Below are positions 54,323 through 63,638 of a stretch of DNA of 64,000 bases, one piece after another (within the stretch, counting starts at the first letter, position 1; every line of letters begins with the position of its first letter). Under the pieces are notes generated by a model. The model did no database searches. It was not told the origin of the DNA and saw only the letters and a list, made by a program, of their open reading frames with translations. The translations under genes were made by a program, and so were the position numbers. This stretch comes from Aliiglaciecola sp041538045. Its GTDB lineage: Bacteria > Pseudomonadota > Gammaproteobacteria > Enterobacterales > Alteromonadaceae. The stretch covers positions 74,188-138,187 of the forward strand of contig NZ_JBGOSE010000011.1 of the NCBI RefSeq assembly GCF_041538045.1. Reading direction: 5' to 3'.

Positions 54323-56395
54323 ATGAGTTATCGATTAGGTGTTGATGTAGGGGGGACTTTTACAGACCTTCTATTAATTAACGAAAGCAACGGTGAAACT
54401 CACACTGCCAAGGTACCTTCTACACCAGAAGATTCTTCAATAGGTGTGTTAAACGGTATAGCTCGCATTTGTGATGAGTCTGGTATCGATCCTAAACAAA
54501 TTAATCGTGTAATGCATGGTACTACAGTTGCCACTAACGCGGTTTTGACTGGCAAAGGCGCAAAGGTAGGGTTAGTGACCACAAGTGGATACAAACATGT
54601 ATTACAAGTGGCCCGTTCATTTTGTCCCGGTGGATTAGGCGGCTGGGTGAGCTTTGTTAAGAAGCCTTTGTTAGCTCCACTAGAGCTAACCATTGAAGCC
54701 ACTGAGCGTATGGATGCTGATGGCAGTATTGCCACAGAGCTAGACGAACAAGCACTATTGCAAGATTTGAAAAAATTAAAAGCAACAGGTGAAGTAGAAG
54801 CCTTAACGATTTGTTTCATCAATGCCTATGTCAATGGTGACCACGAAAAACGCGCGAAGGAATTGGCAGCTTCGGTATTTACCGATATTCCTATTAGTAT
54901 TTCCAGCGATATTGTTCCTGAAATGCAAGAGTATGAACGCACGGAGACCACAGTTGTGAACTCTTACGTTCGACCCGAAGTGGCAAGGTATGTGGATAAT
55001 TTGCAAGCATCATTGCATAAAACCATGGGCGAAGACTTACATTTATCGATATTGCGTTCAGACGGCGGTTTAGCTTCTGCCAATGCTGCAGCGGATAATC
55101 CGGTTAACCTACTAATGAGTGGGCCTGCTGGTGGTGTTTCTGGTGCAATACATTTTTCTTCCGCCGCCGGTTACGACAATATCCTTACTTTCGATATGGG
55201 CGGAACGTCCACCGACGTAGCGCTTATTCAAAACTCTAAAGCACGTATCAGACGAGAAACCCGAGTGGGTGACGTAGTGGTTAGAGCACCATCTGTTGAT
55301 GTACGTACAGTGGGTGCTGGAGGCGGTTCGTTAGCCTTTGTACCTGAATTAACTAAAGCCTTGCGTGTTGGCCCTGAGTCGGCTGGCGCTAAGCCAGGTC
55401 CTGCTGCTTACATGAAAGGTGGTGTTGAACCAACGGTTTGTGATGCTAACGTAGTATTGGGTTATTTACCCTCTGATGTGCAACTAGGCGGAAAAATGGC
55501 TATCGACAAAGCCGCTGCTGTGGCCGCAGTTAAAAAAGTGGCAGATGCCATGGAAATTTCTGTTGAAGAAGCCGCTGAAGGGATTGTACGTATTGCCAAT
55601 GAAGCCATGTTTGGTGCGTTGCGTTTAGTCTCCGTTGAACAAGGTTTTGACCCAAGAGATTTTGCCTTAGTTGGATTCGGTGGTGCTGGACCATTACACG
55701 CCAACGCCTTAGGTATTTTAACGGATGCTTGGCCAACCATTATTCCACCTGGACCAGGTGTCTTGTGTGCCTATGGTGATGCCACAACAGTGGTAAAAGA
55801 TGAAGCCTCTAAAACTTTTGTAACTCTGATTAAAGATACAGACAAAGATTCATTGATCGAATTGTTTGCAGAGTTAACAGAAAAAGCTGCCTCAACATTA
55901 ATTGCTGACGGTATTAGCAAAGATGACTTAGATGTTACTTTGCAAGCGGATGTTCGTTATACCGGACAAGCTTTCCAACTTTCTATTGAATGTTCAAAAG
56001 CAGACTTTGAAGCCAAAGGCTTGAATCTATTGATCGACCGATTTGATGAAGAGCATACACAGTTGTTTACCTTCGCCCTAGATGAAGGTCATGAAATTGT
56101 GATGGTACGGGCTATCGTATCCGCTTCTTCAACGGCATTGCCTCAGAACAAACAAATCACCCAAAAATCTAGTTTAGCAGATTGTAAAATTGCCGATTCA
56201 AAAATTTATTTTGAAGGGCAATATCATCAAGCTGCTATTTATGAGCGAAGCAAAATGGGAGTGGGCTTGGAAGTACCTGGACCATGTATTGTAGGTGAAA
56301 TGGATTCGACAACTGTCATTTTACCAGGTTATGTGGCGACAGTAGATTCTGTGGGTAACTTATTAATCAACCCTGTTAACGCTAGCAATAAGTAG
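54323..56395 (+). CDS. hyuA: Hydantoinase/oxoprolinase family, A subunit
   Basis: This 690-residue ASKHA-fold ATPase subunit shows LGVDVGGTFTDLLLI at the start, HGTTVATNAVLTGKGAKVGLVTT, a second ATP motif FDMGGTSTDVALI, and GVLCAYGD. The family includes ATP-dependent N-methylhydantoinase, 5-oxoprolinase, and acetone/acetophenone carboxylase subunits. Which reaction is catalysed cannot be told. AAAGGA precedes ATG. It pairs with the B subunit 12 bases downstream. Confidence 0.9.
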   Translation: MSYRLGVDVGGTFTDLLLINESNGETHTAKVPSTPEDSSIGVLNGIARICDESGIDPKQINRVMHGTTVATNAVLTGKGAKVGLVTTSGYKHVLQVARSFCPGGLGGWVSFVKKPLLAPLELTIEATERMDADGSIATELDEQALLQDLKKLKATGEVEALTICFINAYVNGDHEKRAKELAASVFTDIPISISSDIVPEMQEYERTETTVVNSYVRPEVARYVDNLQASLHKTMGEDLHLSILRSDGGLASANAAADNPVNLLMSGPAGGVSGAIHFSSAAGYDNILTFDMGGTSTDVALIQNSKARIRRETRVGDVVVRAPSVDVRTVGAGGGSLAFVPELTKALRVGPESAGAKPGPAAYMKGGVEPTVCDANVVLGYLPSDVQLGGKMAIDKAAAVAAVKKVADAMEISVEEAAEGIVRIANEAMFGALRLVSVEQGFDPRDFALVGFGGAGPLHANALGILTDAWPTIIPPGPGVLCAYGDATTVVKDEASKTFVTLIKDTDKDSLIELFAELTEKAASTLIADGISKDDLDVTLQADVRYTGQAFQLSIECSKADFEAKGLNLLIDRFDEEHTQLFTFALDEGHEIVMVRAIVSASSTALPQNKQITQKSSLADCKIADSKIYFEGQYHQAAIYERSKMGVGLEVPGPCIVGEMDSTTVILPGYVATVDSVGNLLINPVNASNK

Positions 56396-56407
56396 TAGGA
56401 GAATAGA

Positions 56408-58258
56408 ATGAATAAAATAATTGAAACGAATAGCACTCCTCTTAAACGTGTTGATGCAGATACTGTCACCGTCGATATTATTGAAAATGCATTAAAAAAT
56501 GCCCGTGAAGAAATGGATGCAGTGCTGTTTAGAACCGCAATGAGTCCAGGTATCCGTGAACAAGGCGACTGTTTCCCGATGATCGCTAATCGCGACGGTA
56601 AAATGGTAGTTGGTCAGTTTGGCTCGTTTATCCACGGTTTTATGGATGCATTTACCGGAGAAATGGAAGAGGGCGATGTGCTACTCACCAACGACCCCTA
56701 CATGTGTAATGCTGCAGTGTCTCACTTGCCTGATTGGTTAGTCTTAGTGCCTATTTTCCGTGAAGGTCGTCATATCGCTTGGTCTGCAATGTTTGGGCAT
56801 ATGTCTGATAATGGTGGCATGGTGCCAGGTTCAATACCAATTAAAGCCGAGTCTATCTTCCAAGAAGGGATACGTATTCCGCCAACTAAGCTGTATAAAA
56901 AAGGCGTATTACAAACTGAGTTACTGGAACTTATTCTACATAATGTTCGTACACCGCAGTGGAACCGATTCGATTTAAATGCCTTGGTTGCCGCGTGTAA
57001 TACTGCATCTAAACGCGTCATTGAAATTGCCGATCGTTTTGGCGATGATATGCTTTATTCCACTATGGAAGTTATGTTAGAGCGCAACCATACGGCTATG
57101 TCGGCAATCATCAATATGTTAGTACCCGAAGAGCCTCGGGTGTTCGAAGATTACTTATGTGATGACGGTGTGGGCAAAGGCCCTTATAAAATCCGTTGTA
57201 AAATGTGGCGAGAAGGTGAAAAAGCGATTTTTGATTTTGAAGGCACAGATCCTCAAGCAAAAAGCTCGATTAATTTCTACCTTAACGAAGACATGTTCAA
57301 AATGTTCTTCGGATCTTTCACAATTAACTTAGTGGATCCGCAGATTCTATTTAACGACGGTTTTTATGACCTAGTTGATGTGCGTATTCCACAGGGCAGC
57401 TTATTAAAACCCAATTATCCAGCAGCTTTATCGGGCAGAACCCATGCTCTGGGCAGAATCTTTGATGTGATGGGCGGGCTGTTAGGTCAGAGCGCACCAG
57501 AGGCAATGAATGCTGCAGGCTTTTCTGATTCTCCCCATTTGTTTTATTCCGGCTACGATGATAATGGCGAGTGGTTCCAATTGTTCCAAATTGGATTTGG
57601 TGGTATTCCTGGACGCCCAGCTGGAGATGGTCCTGATGGACACTCATTGTGGCCAGGATTCACCAATGTGCCGAATGAGTTTATCGAAGCCTATTTCCCA
57701 TTACGTGTAGAAGCATACGAAACCATACCTGATTCAGGTGGTGTCGGTTTGCACCGTGGTGGCAACGGCTTGTCTGTGGGATATCGTTTCTTGAACGATG
57801 GTCAGATCGCAATTCATGATGACCGTTGGTTAACTTACCCTTGGGGAGTTAACGGTGGTGCGCCAGGAATGCGTTCGACTAAACTATTGCAACGTGCCGA
57901 TGGTAGCGAAGAGACCTTACCAGCCAAATGTGAAGGTATTGAAGTGAAAAAAGGTGATATTCTTTACTTTAATACGTGGGGCGGTGGTGGTTGGGGAGAT
58001 CCGTTACTGCGTGAACCTCAATTAGTGTTAGACGACATTAACCGTTCTTTGGTGACTGTTGAAGGTGCTTTAGGTTATGGTGTGGTGATCAGCGATGATC
58101 TTAGTATAGATACCCAAGCAACTGCTGATTTGCGCGCTAAAATGGCGGCAGAACGTGGTGATGTGAGTATGTTTGATTTCGGCGGTAATATTGCTGATAT
58201 TAAGGCTTGCAGCATGCAAGAGACCAACTTGCCTGCACCACAAACTCCAGAGTTTTAA
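56408..58258 (+). CDS. hyuB: Hydantoinase/oxoprolinase family, B subunit
   Basis: The 616-residue protein has the HyuB signature: FRTAMSPGIREQGDCFPMI, GEMEEGDVLLTNDPYMCNAAVSHLPD, SAMFGHMSDNGG, and a C-terminal VPNEFIEAYFPLRVEAYE, SGGVGLHRGG and WGGGGWGDP. The metal- and substrate-binding residues of the family sit in the first 150 residues. It is shorter than acetone carboxylase AcxB, and no AcxC-like third subunit follows, which argues against an acetone carboxylase. AGGAGA lies before ATG. A terminator hairpin ends the operon. Confidence 0.9.
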   Translation: MNKIIETNSTPLKRVDADTVTVDIIENALKNAREEMDAVLFRTAMSPGIREQGDCFPMIANRDGKMVVGQFGSFIHGFMDAFTGEMEEGDVLLTNDPYMCNAAVSHLPDWLVLVPIFREGRHIAWSAMFGHMSDNGGMVPGSIPIKAESIFQEGIRIPPTKLYKKGVLQTELLELILHNVRTPQWNRFDLNALVAACNTASKRVIEIADRFGDDMLYSTMEVMLERNHTAMSAIINMLVPEEPRVFEDYLCDDGVGKGPYKIRCKMWREGEKAIFDFEGTDPQAKSSINFYLNEDMFKMFFGSFTINLVDPQILFNDGFYDLVDVRIPQGSLLKPNYPAALSGRTHALGRIFDVMGGLLGQSAPEAMNAAGFSDSPHLFYSGYDDNGEWFQLFQIGFGGIPGRPAGDGPDGHSLWPGFTNVPNEFIEAYFPLRVEAYETIPDSGGVGLHRGGNGLSVGYRFLNDGQIAIHDDRWLTYPWGVNGGAPGMRSTKLLQRADGSEETLPAKCEGIEVKKGDILYFNTWGGGGWGDPLLREPQLVLDDINRSLVTVEGALGYGVVISDDLSIDTQATADLRAKMAAERGDVSMFDFGGNIADIKACSMQETNLPAPQTPEF

Positions 58259-58304
58259 TTAGACTCAACCCCATAACCGCTTGTTGTGGGGGATGAAATG
58301 GATT

Positions 58305-58336
58305 AAATGCAGCCAGTATACTAGCTGACTGCATTT
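58305..58336 (+). terminator. Terminator at the end of the hydantoinase operon
   Basis: AAATGCAG (58305-58312) pairs with CTGCATTT (58329-58336), with an inner CAG/CTG extension, followed by ATCTTTT. A weaker CCCCATAAC/GTTGTGGGG hairpin lies just before it. Confidence 0.6.
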
Positions 58337-58531
58337 ATCTTTTAAAATTCAACAGTTATAAAATTAAATTGTCTGTTGTGGCAAACACTAACCTGCATCA
58401 TGGTTGCTTACCTTTATATACCCTACAAAATTACTTTATAGTTAATATCAAAATATTCATAATTCACGGCGAAATTTGTTTACTTAAGGGTATATAATAC
58501 GGCCTCATTTTTTAAGGGTAGTACTCATATT

Positions 58532-58912
58532 ATGTCTTTTTTAATCAACTTCGTTCGTAACTTCCTAGGCTGCATCATCGCCCTTGTTGATTTGATAACC
58601 CGTCCGCGAAAACAACAACGCAGCAAACAAGCTCAACAACAGGTAGAAGACGAAATTCAATCTATGGCCCTGTATCAATTTTTTGCTTGTCCATTTTGCA
58701 TTAAAACCCGTAGGGCTTTGCATCGTTTGAATTTGCCCATGGAAACACGTAATGCCAGCAAAGGTAGCGAGTTTCGAGCTGAACTTGAACAACTAGGTGG
58801 TAAAACCAAAGTACCTTGCTTACGTATTTCCCAAGACGGTAAAGATACTTGGATGTATGAAAGCAACGATATTATTGCTTATTTAGAACAGCGCTTTGGT
58901 TTAATTCGCTAA
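58532..58912 (+). CDS. Membrane-anchored glutaredoxin-like protein
   Basis: The 126-residue protein has an N-terminal hydrophobic helix (about 5-24), a Lys/Arg/Gln-rich linker, and then a glutaredoxin/GST-N domain with the active site CPFC (C53, C56) and TKVPCLRI for glutathione binding. The thioredoxin-fold part would lie in the cytoplasm next to the inner membrane. Its role is presumably dithiol reduction of a membrane-near partner. Confidence 0.85.
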   Translation: MSFLINFVRNFLGCIIALVDLITRPRKQQRSKQAQQQVEDEIQSMALYQFFACPFCIKTRRALHRLNLPMETRNASKGSEFRAELEQLGGKTKVPCLRISQDGKDTWMYESNDIIAYLEQRFGLIR

Positions 58913-59352
58913 TCTAAAAAAAGAGAATAAACTTAATATTGAAAGTGAGTATAAAATCTCGTCCTCGTTAAAAATTGATTCACTATAGCATCCCTTTGTG
59001 TTTCTTTGGTTGAATTAAAACTGGTCGAAAAAACGCTAAATGTGAAGGTGTATTTTAACACGTTTTCAGTCGCCTCTGGTTAGTGAACTCCTATTTGTTT
59101 ACTAGGTTTCTTGCTTCAATGGTTGGCAGTGCCAAATGCATATTTCCCCTTGCAGGTTGAAATCTAATTGTGTCGAATACTTTTACAAATAAGGGATGGA
59201 GTTAATGATTTTCATAAATAAATTAACTTAAATCAATGGTTTGTATCTTTGGCATTGTATGTGCATGGTTGTGTCTATATGACAGTTTGAAATCAAAAAC
59301 TAACGATTAAAAAGCAATCATGTAAAAACATTTTCAATTTCAGAGGTATTGT
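58913..59352. other. Intergenic region upstream of the PEP-CTERM gene
   Basis: 440 bases without ORF. Apart from the sigma-54-type promoter at 59249-59265 I see no defined element. Confidence 0.5.
59249..59265 (+). promoter_or_regulatory. Sigma-54-type promoter of the PEP-CTERM gene
   Basis: TTGGCATTGTATGTGCA: GG at 59251-59252 and GC at 59263-59264, with exactly 10 bases between. It lies about 88 bases before ATG. PEP-CTERM genes are known in other species to be under PrsK/PrsR and RpoN control, which agrees. Confidence 0.6.
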
Positions 59353-59859
59353 ATGAAAACTTTAAAATTAGCCTTAATAGGCATGCTACTAACTGTTGCT
59401 GGCGTTGCAAACGCGAGTTTAATTTATCAATCAGGCAGTTACACATATTATGAAGATGTCAACGGATTAGAGTGGGTTTATGCTTCTCCTTGTGCTGGGG
59501 TTGGTGGTTGTGGAAACGATGTTACCTTGATCGATGATTTTAGATTTCCGACGGAGCTTGATTGGAATACAAGTTTTGTTGATTTATCGGCTTTAATTAC
59601 TGCATTTGAAATTGATCTTAACAACACTAACGCGTGTGCTTCAGCGTATTTTGGTTCTGGCTTCAGCCATTGTGATTTCGGTAATGTTACTGCCGGTTAT
59701 GTTTGGGGAGCACCAACTAGTATTGCAAGTTCTCCTACTATTAGTTTCGGAGAGACTTTTTTAGTTCGCAATCAAGCAAGAAGCTCTATTCCTGAACCAA
59801 CCACTTTAGCGACCCTTGCGCTAGGTTTATTAGCGTTAAGACTTCGTAGAAAAGCGTAA
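59353..59859 (+). CDS. PEP-CTERM sorting-domain protein
   Basis: The 168-residue secreted protein has a signal peptide (about 1-22, VANASL cleavage), a mature part with several Cys, and the C-terminal tripartite signal SSIPEPTTLATLALGLLALRLRRKA: PEP motif, hydrophobic span, basic end. Exosortase (EpsH/XrtA type) would cleave it after translocation; no exosortase gene is in this window. AGAGGT lies before ATG. It is probably a cell-surface or matrix protein. Confidence 0.88.
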   Translation: MKTLKLALIGMLLTVAGVANASLIYQSGSYTYYEDVNGLEWVYASPCAGVGGCGNDVTLIDDFRFPTELDWNTSFVDLSALITAFEIDLNNTNACASAYFGSGFSHCDFGNVTAGYVWGAPTSIASSPTISFGETFLVRNQARSSIPEPTTLATLALGLLALRLRRKA

Positions 59860-59884
59860 GCATCAAATAAATAGACAATCTAGA

Positions 59885-59911
59885 AAGCACTGAGTGGATA
59901 ACTCAGTGCTT
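59885..59911. terminator. Bidirectional terminator
   Basis: A perfect 11-bp stem AAGCACTGAGT / ACTCAGTGCTT with a 5-base loop and T-run. It lies between the PEP-CTERM gene and the convergent DUF2891 gene. Confidence 0.85.
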
Positions 59912-59919
59912 TTTTATTT

Positions 59920-61038
59920 TTACTGCAAACCTCTTTGTGTTTTTAAATAGGTCGCGAAGCTTCCTAACCAGTGACTGCCCATGTAATGCATATCATGGAT
60001 GACTGAATTTAATCCTGATTTTTTGTGGGCTTGTGCTGCATTCAAAATAGCCACTTTACGGGGATCTTTGCTATTTAGAGCTGAGGCTATACCTTCCAGC
60101 ATCCATGCTCTGCTTAAATTTAAACCATCTAAATGGGCAAGTTTTCCATCGGTTTTGTCAACTACTGTAGCCACTTCTAACCATTTAGCCTTTCCATCGG
60201 TGGGAATACTAGGTAAGAATGCCGATAACCATTTTGCATATTGTGCAGATGATAATACCCGTCGCATTAAGTCAGCCTCAGCAATACAAGGTGATAAAAA
60301 ATCCTGTCCAGAGGGTTCGTAAGCGAGGGGGCAATTCACATCGCTGGCGTATAAACGTGTAATGTTTGTCTTCAATAAGTTGTTAAATTCTTGATTGTTA
60401 GCATTCAGGCTCCAGTCCCACATCAACCCAAAAGCAAATGCAGTTTGGCTATGTTCACCCACTCGAATCGGGAAAGAAAGTTTAGGTAACCAATCAGTTA
60501 AATTGGCGATTATTTTGTTTTCAAGTGGAGTTAAAATATCTAGCCAGTGTTTAGCTTGTGGGTTATCCCATCCGCGCAATTCCATGGTGAGTTGTAAAAA
60601 CCAGGCTAGTCCATAAGGGCGCTCAAAACTGGTGCCCGTATCAGCACGATTGAAATAGGCTAACTCACCGGCTAAATTTTCTTCGGTAAAACTTCGAGCC
60701 AAACTCGCCATGATATCTTGGTGATGAGTTGAATTTGGATATTGGCTGGCAATACGGGTGAGTAACCAGTGTCCATGGACGGAAGAGTGCCAATCAAAAC
60801 AGCCATAGAAAGCTGGGTAGAGCTGTTTAGGTGTTTTTACATCTTCGTCGCTGTTCATCATATGCTTGATAATATTTGGGTATTCTTTATGAACACATTC
60901 AAGGGCGAGTTCAGCAAACCGATCAATGATCTCGGTTTTGCTAGGGGATTGGGGGGGCACAATGGGTTGGGCGGCTAAATTGCCGCTAAAAATCCCTAAG
61001 GTTAATATTAAGGTGTTGAATTTGTTTGTTAATTTCAT
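59920..61038 (-). CDS. DUF2891 family protein, secreted
   Basis: This 372-residue protein has a signal peptide (about 1-22) and the DUF2891 hallmark LECVHKEYPN then HPAFYGCFDWHSSVHGHWLL-like YGCFDWHSSVHGHWL. ERPYGLAWFLQL and FLSPCIAEADLMRRV follow. The alpha-helical architecture resembles alpha/alpha-barrel enzymes, but no activity is established. It is probably periplasmic. Confidence 0.85.
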   Translation of the reverse strand: MKLTNKFNTLILTLGIFSGNLAAQPIVPPQSPSKTEIIDRFAELALECVHKEYPNIIKHMMNSDEDVKTPKQLYPAFYGCFDWHSSVHGHWLLTRIASQYPNSTHHQDIMASLARSFTEENLAGELAYFNRADTGTSFERPYGLAWFLQLTMELRGWDNPQAKHWLDILTPLENKIIANLTDWLPKLSFPIRVGEHSQTAFAFGLMWDWSLNANNQEFNNLLKTNITRLYASDVNCPLAYEPSGQDFLSPCIAEADLMRRVLSSAQYAKWLSAFLPSIPTDGKAKWLEVATVVDKTDGKLAHLDGLNLSRAWMLEGIASALNSKDPRKVAILNAAQAHKKSGLNSVIHDMHYMGSHWLGSFATYLKTQRGLQ

Positions 61039-61259
61039 GTTTTTGGGTGTTTTGAGAAGCGTTAAACAGAAAGTTGAGTTTAACTACTATACGAGGTAGG
61101 CGCAACGTAGACAGCCTAAGGCGCAATTTGCATGACAATCTGAACACCAGTAAATATCTTAAAAGTAAGCAGATCATAGAACCTGCTGCTAGGTATTGAA
61201 ATCTCTCAAAATGACCATATTTTTACCACTCGCATATTGAATCATTGACGGAGTAATTA

Positions 61260-61898
61260 ATGTCGGACTTGTTAGAAAAGTTAAATTGGCGCTATGCCAC
61301 TAAAAAAATGGATGCCAGTAAAGCGGTTGCTGAAGAAAAAGTACAACACATCGTTGAAGCTATTCGCTTGACAGCGACCTCAAGTGGTTTGCAACCCTAC
61401 GAAGTCGTTGTGGTAAAGAATCAAGAATTACGAGATCAAATTGTTCCACATGCCTTCAACCAGGCTCAAATTTCAGATTGTTCGCACCTCTTAGTGTTTG
61501 CGGCTTGGGATAACTATACTCCAGAACGCATTAACCATATGTTTGATTTAGTTAACGAAGAACGCGGCGTTATAAATGAGGGGTGGGAGAATTATCGTAA
61601 AATGATATTGGCCACTTATCCGCCAAGAGATGCAGAGATCAACTTCCAGCATGCTGCTCGACAAGCTTATATCGGTCTTGGTACTGCGTTAGTGGCAGCA
61701 GCAGAGGAAGGTGTGGATAGCACACCAATGGAGGGTTTTATTCCTGAGAAAATAGATGAAATATTAGGCTTAAATGAGCGTGGTTTGCGTTCTGTAATTT
61801 TGTTGCCTTTGGGCTATCGAGCAGAAGAAGGTGATTGGCTTAAAAATCTGAAAAAAATACGTCGTCCAAAAGAAGATTTTGTCACTGAAATTGACTAA
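61260..61898 (+). CDS. NAD(P)H-dependent nitroreductase (NfsB-like)
   Basis: A 212-residue nitroreductase of the NfsB type. LNWRYATKKMDASKAV at the start, LTATSSGLQPYEVVVV for FMN, and RQAYIGLGTALVAAAEEGVDSTPMEGF in the second half are typical. It reduces nitroaromatics or quinones with FMN. GGAG lies 9 bases before ATG. It is distinct in subfamily from the protein at 9323. Confidence 0.9.
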   Translation: MSDLLEKLNWRYATKKMDASKAVAEEKVQHIVEAIRLTATSSGLQPYEVVVVKNQELRDQIVPHAFNQAQISDCSHLLVFAAWDNYTPERINHMFDLVNEERGVINEGWENYRKMILATYPPRDAEINFQHAARQAYIGLGTALVAAAEEGVDSTPMEGFIPEKIDEILGLNERGLRSVILLPLGYRAEEGDWLKNLKKIRRPKEDFVTEID

Positions 61899-62032
61899 AG
61901 ATATCGTATTTTAGAGATGAAAATATCTCTTGATATGGAACATAAAGCTCACTTAACGCGGATGAATGTATACCAACAAATCATTCGTCAAAGGAGCTTA
62001 ATGTTTCTGCGACAGCCTTAGAAGATAATGTA

Positions 62033-62542
62033 TCAACACCCAGTTGTAACAAAATCATAAGTTGGAAGTTCGTTTACAGCCGCTGGTGGGGTGTAAATCA
62101 AATAACAATTTGGGCCTCTAAGAGGAATGTTGTTGTGGGTAATTCCGCTAAATCCTACGATGTTTTCTGGCGAAATAAAGAATTGACCACCACCAAAGGT
62201 ATCACCATATGCCCAATCATCATTTAACTGAAGTGCATTGGCTATGCCGGTCGTGCGGTTTGCACTTGGAAAACCATAAATTGTGGTGATATCATCAACA
62301 CCATCACCATCTAAGTCTACACTGCCTTCTGCTTCATTAACCACACCTTGACTTACGGATTTTGCATAAACCAAATTGACCGCATCGCTTGCTGCGCCCG
62401 CCATTCCATTTAAAGTAGCCTTGTTGGCGTCTGAGGTTAAACTAATAAATTTTGGAGCAGCTATCACAGATAAAATTCCAAGAATAACTATAACAATAAT
62501 TAATTCTATTAGGGTAAACCCCTTAGCTTTTTCTAATTTCAC
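62033..62542 (-). CDS. Type IV prepilin-like protein (MSHA pilin type)
   Basis: The 169-residue prepilin has a short leader ending in Gly8, with cleavage before FTLIELIIVIVILGI. A conserved Pro follows (VIAAPKF), and a C-terminal Cys pair (GPNCYLIY ... TTGC) forms the usual disulfide loop. It is assembled into a pilus after PilD/PppA cleavage. The start is GTG 62542, and no other pilus genes are nearby. The gene is probably an orphan MshA-like or minor pilin. Confidence 0.87.
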   Translation of the reverse strand: MKLEKAKGFTLIELIIVIVILGILSVIAAPKFISLTSDANKATLNGMAGAASDAVNLVYAKSVSQGVVNEAEGSVDLDGDGVDDITTIYGFPSANRTTGIANALQLNDDWAYGDTFGGGQFFISPENIVGFSGITHNNIPLRGPNCYLIYTPPAAVNELPTYDFVTTGC

Positions 62543-62738
62543 TACAACTTAACCTTTTCCAAACATCAGTTATCAGTATGTTAACCCACCAAATATTGAC
62601 CATCTATTATACTTTGGATTATTCAGTTTTGTTTTAACTGTGTGCCGTTGCTACATAGATGAAATAGGTTGTTAGCAATGGTGTGAAGAATTGATCCGTT
62701 TCCAATGGACTTGCTTACAAACGAATAAAGGAAAATTG

Positions 62739-63638
62739 ATGAATTTGCTAATTACAGGTGGTAGCGGACTGATAGGTTCAAAGCTCATAAAACATATTAA
62801 GGCTGAAAATCAGCTTACGATATTAACAAGAAACCCCAAGCTTACTGAAAAAAAACTTGGAAACGGGCTGACGTATATATCGAGTTTAGAGCACTTGTCT
62901 AACCTCAACGACTTCGATGGTATTATCAACTTGGCTGGCGAACCTATTGTTAATAAACGTTGGAGCTGCGAACAAAAAACGCTTTTAGAAAGCAGCCGCT
63001 GGGAAATGACTAAAAAGGTAGGGGTATTGTGTGCGGCAAGTCAATCACCTCCTAAATTCTTCATTAGCGGATCAGCAATTGGCTATTATGGTCGTCAAGA
63101 CAGCCAAGTAATTGATGAGGATTTTGATAAACCGAATAAAGAATACAGCCATGAATTGTGTGCAACATGGGAGAGACTTGCTTTAGATATTGAAACTGAT
63201 AAAACCCGTGTTTGCATACTAAGAACTGGCATTGTATTGGCCAAAAATGGTGGTGCTTTAGAAAAGATGGAATTACCATTCAAATTAGGTCTGGGGGGAC
63301 CTATTGGCTCTGGGGAACATTATATGTCGTGGATCCATATTGACGATATGGTGCGAGGTATCATGTATTTGATTGATAATAGTGATTGTTCAGGTATTTA
63401 TAACTTTACTGCCCCCTATCCCGTAACTAATAAAGTGTTTTCAACAAGACTAGCCAAAGCACTGCACCGTCCATGCATATTGTTCACCCCCAAATTTGCC
63501 CTAAAACTTGCCATGGGGGAAATGGCTGACTTACTGATATACGGTCAAAGAGTTATTCCAATGCGACTGCAAGAAAGCGGGTTCCAGTTTAAATTTACCA
63601 AAATAGAAGATGCACTTACTGACTTGTATAGAAACTGA
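62739..63638 (+). CDS. yfcH: TIGR01777 family NAD-dependent epimerase
   Basis: A 299-residue SDR-type protein. NLLITGGSGLIGSKLIKHI forms the NAD-binding loop, and INLAGEPIVNKRW, SAIGYYG, LRTGIVLAKNGGALEKM and MSWIHIDDMVRGIMYL are family hallmarks. The function in E. coli (YfcH) is unknown, and the family occurs widely. ATG 62739 is chosen because AAAGGA at 62727-62732 is 6 bases before it; an upstream TTG at 62691 lacks a ribosome site. Confidence 0.9.
   Translation: MNLLITGGSGLIGSKLIKHIKAENQLTILTRNPKLTEKKLGNGLTYISSLEHLSNLNDFDGIINLAGEPIVNKRWSCEQKTLLESSRWEMTKKVGVLCAASQSPPKFFISGSAIGYYGRQDSQVIDEDFDKPNKEYSHELCATWERLALDIETDKTRVCILRTGIVLAKNGGALEKMELPFKLGLGGPIGSGEHYMSWIHIDDMVRGIMYLIDNSDCSGIYNFTAPYPVTNKVFSTRLAKALHRPCILFTPKFALKLAMGEMADLLIYGQRVIPMRLQESGFQFKFTKIEDALTDLYRN

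Noticed and set aside
54323..58258. Firm call of acetone carboxylase for HyuA/HyuB
   Set aside because: There is no third (AcxC-like) subunit and the B subunit is short. Only the family can be assigned.
59123..59139. TTGGCAGTGCCAAATGC as a sigma-54 promoter
   Set aside because: There are eleven bases between GG and GC instead of ten, and the better match is at 59249.
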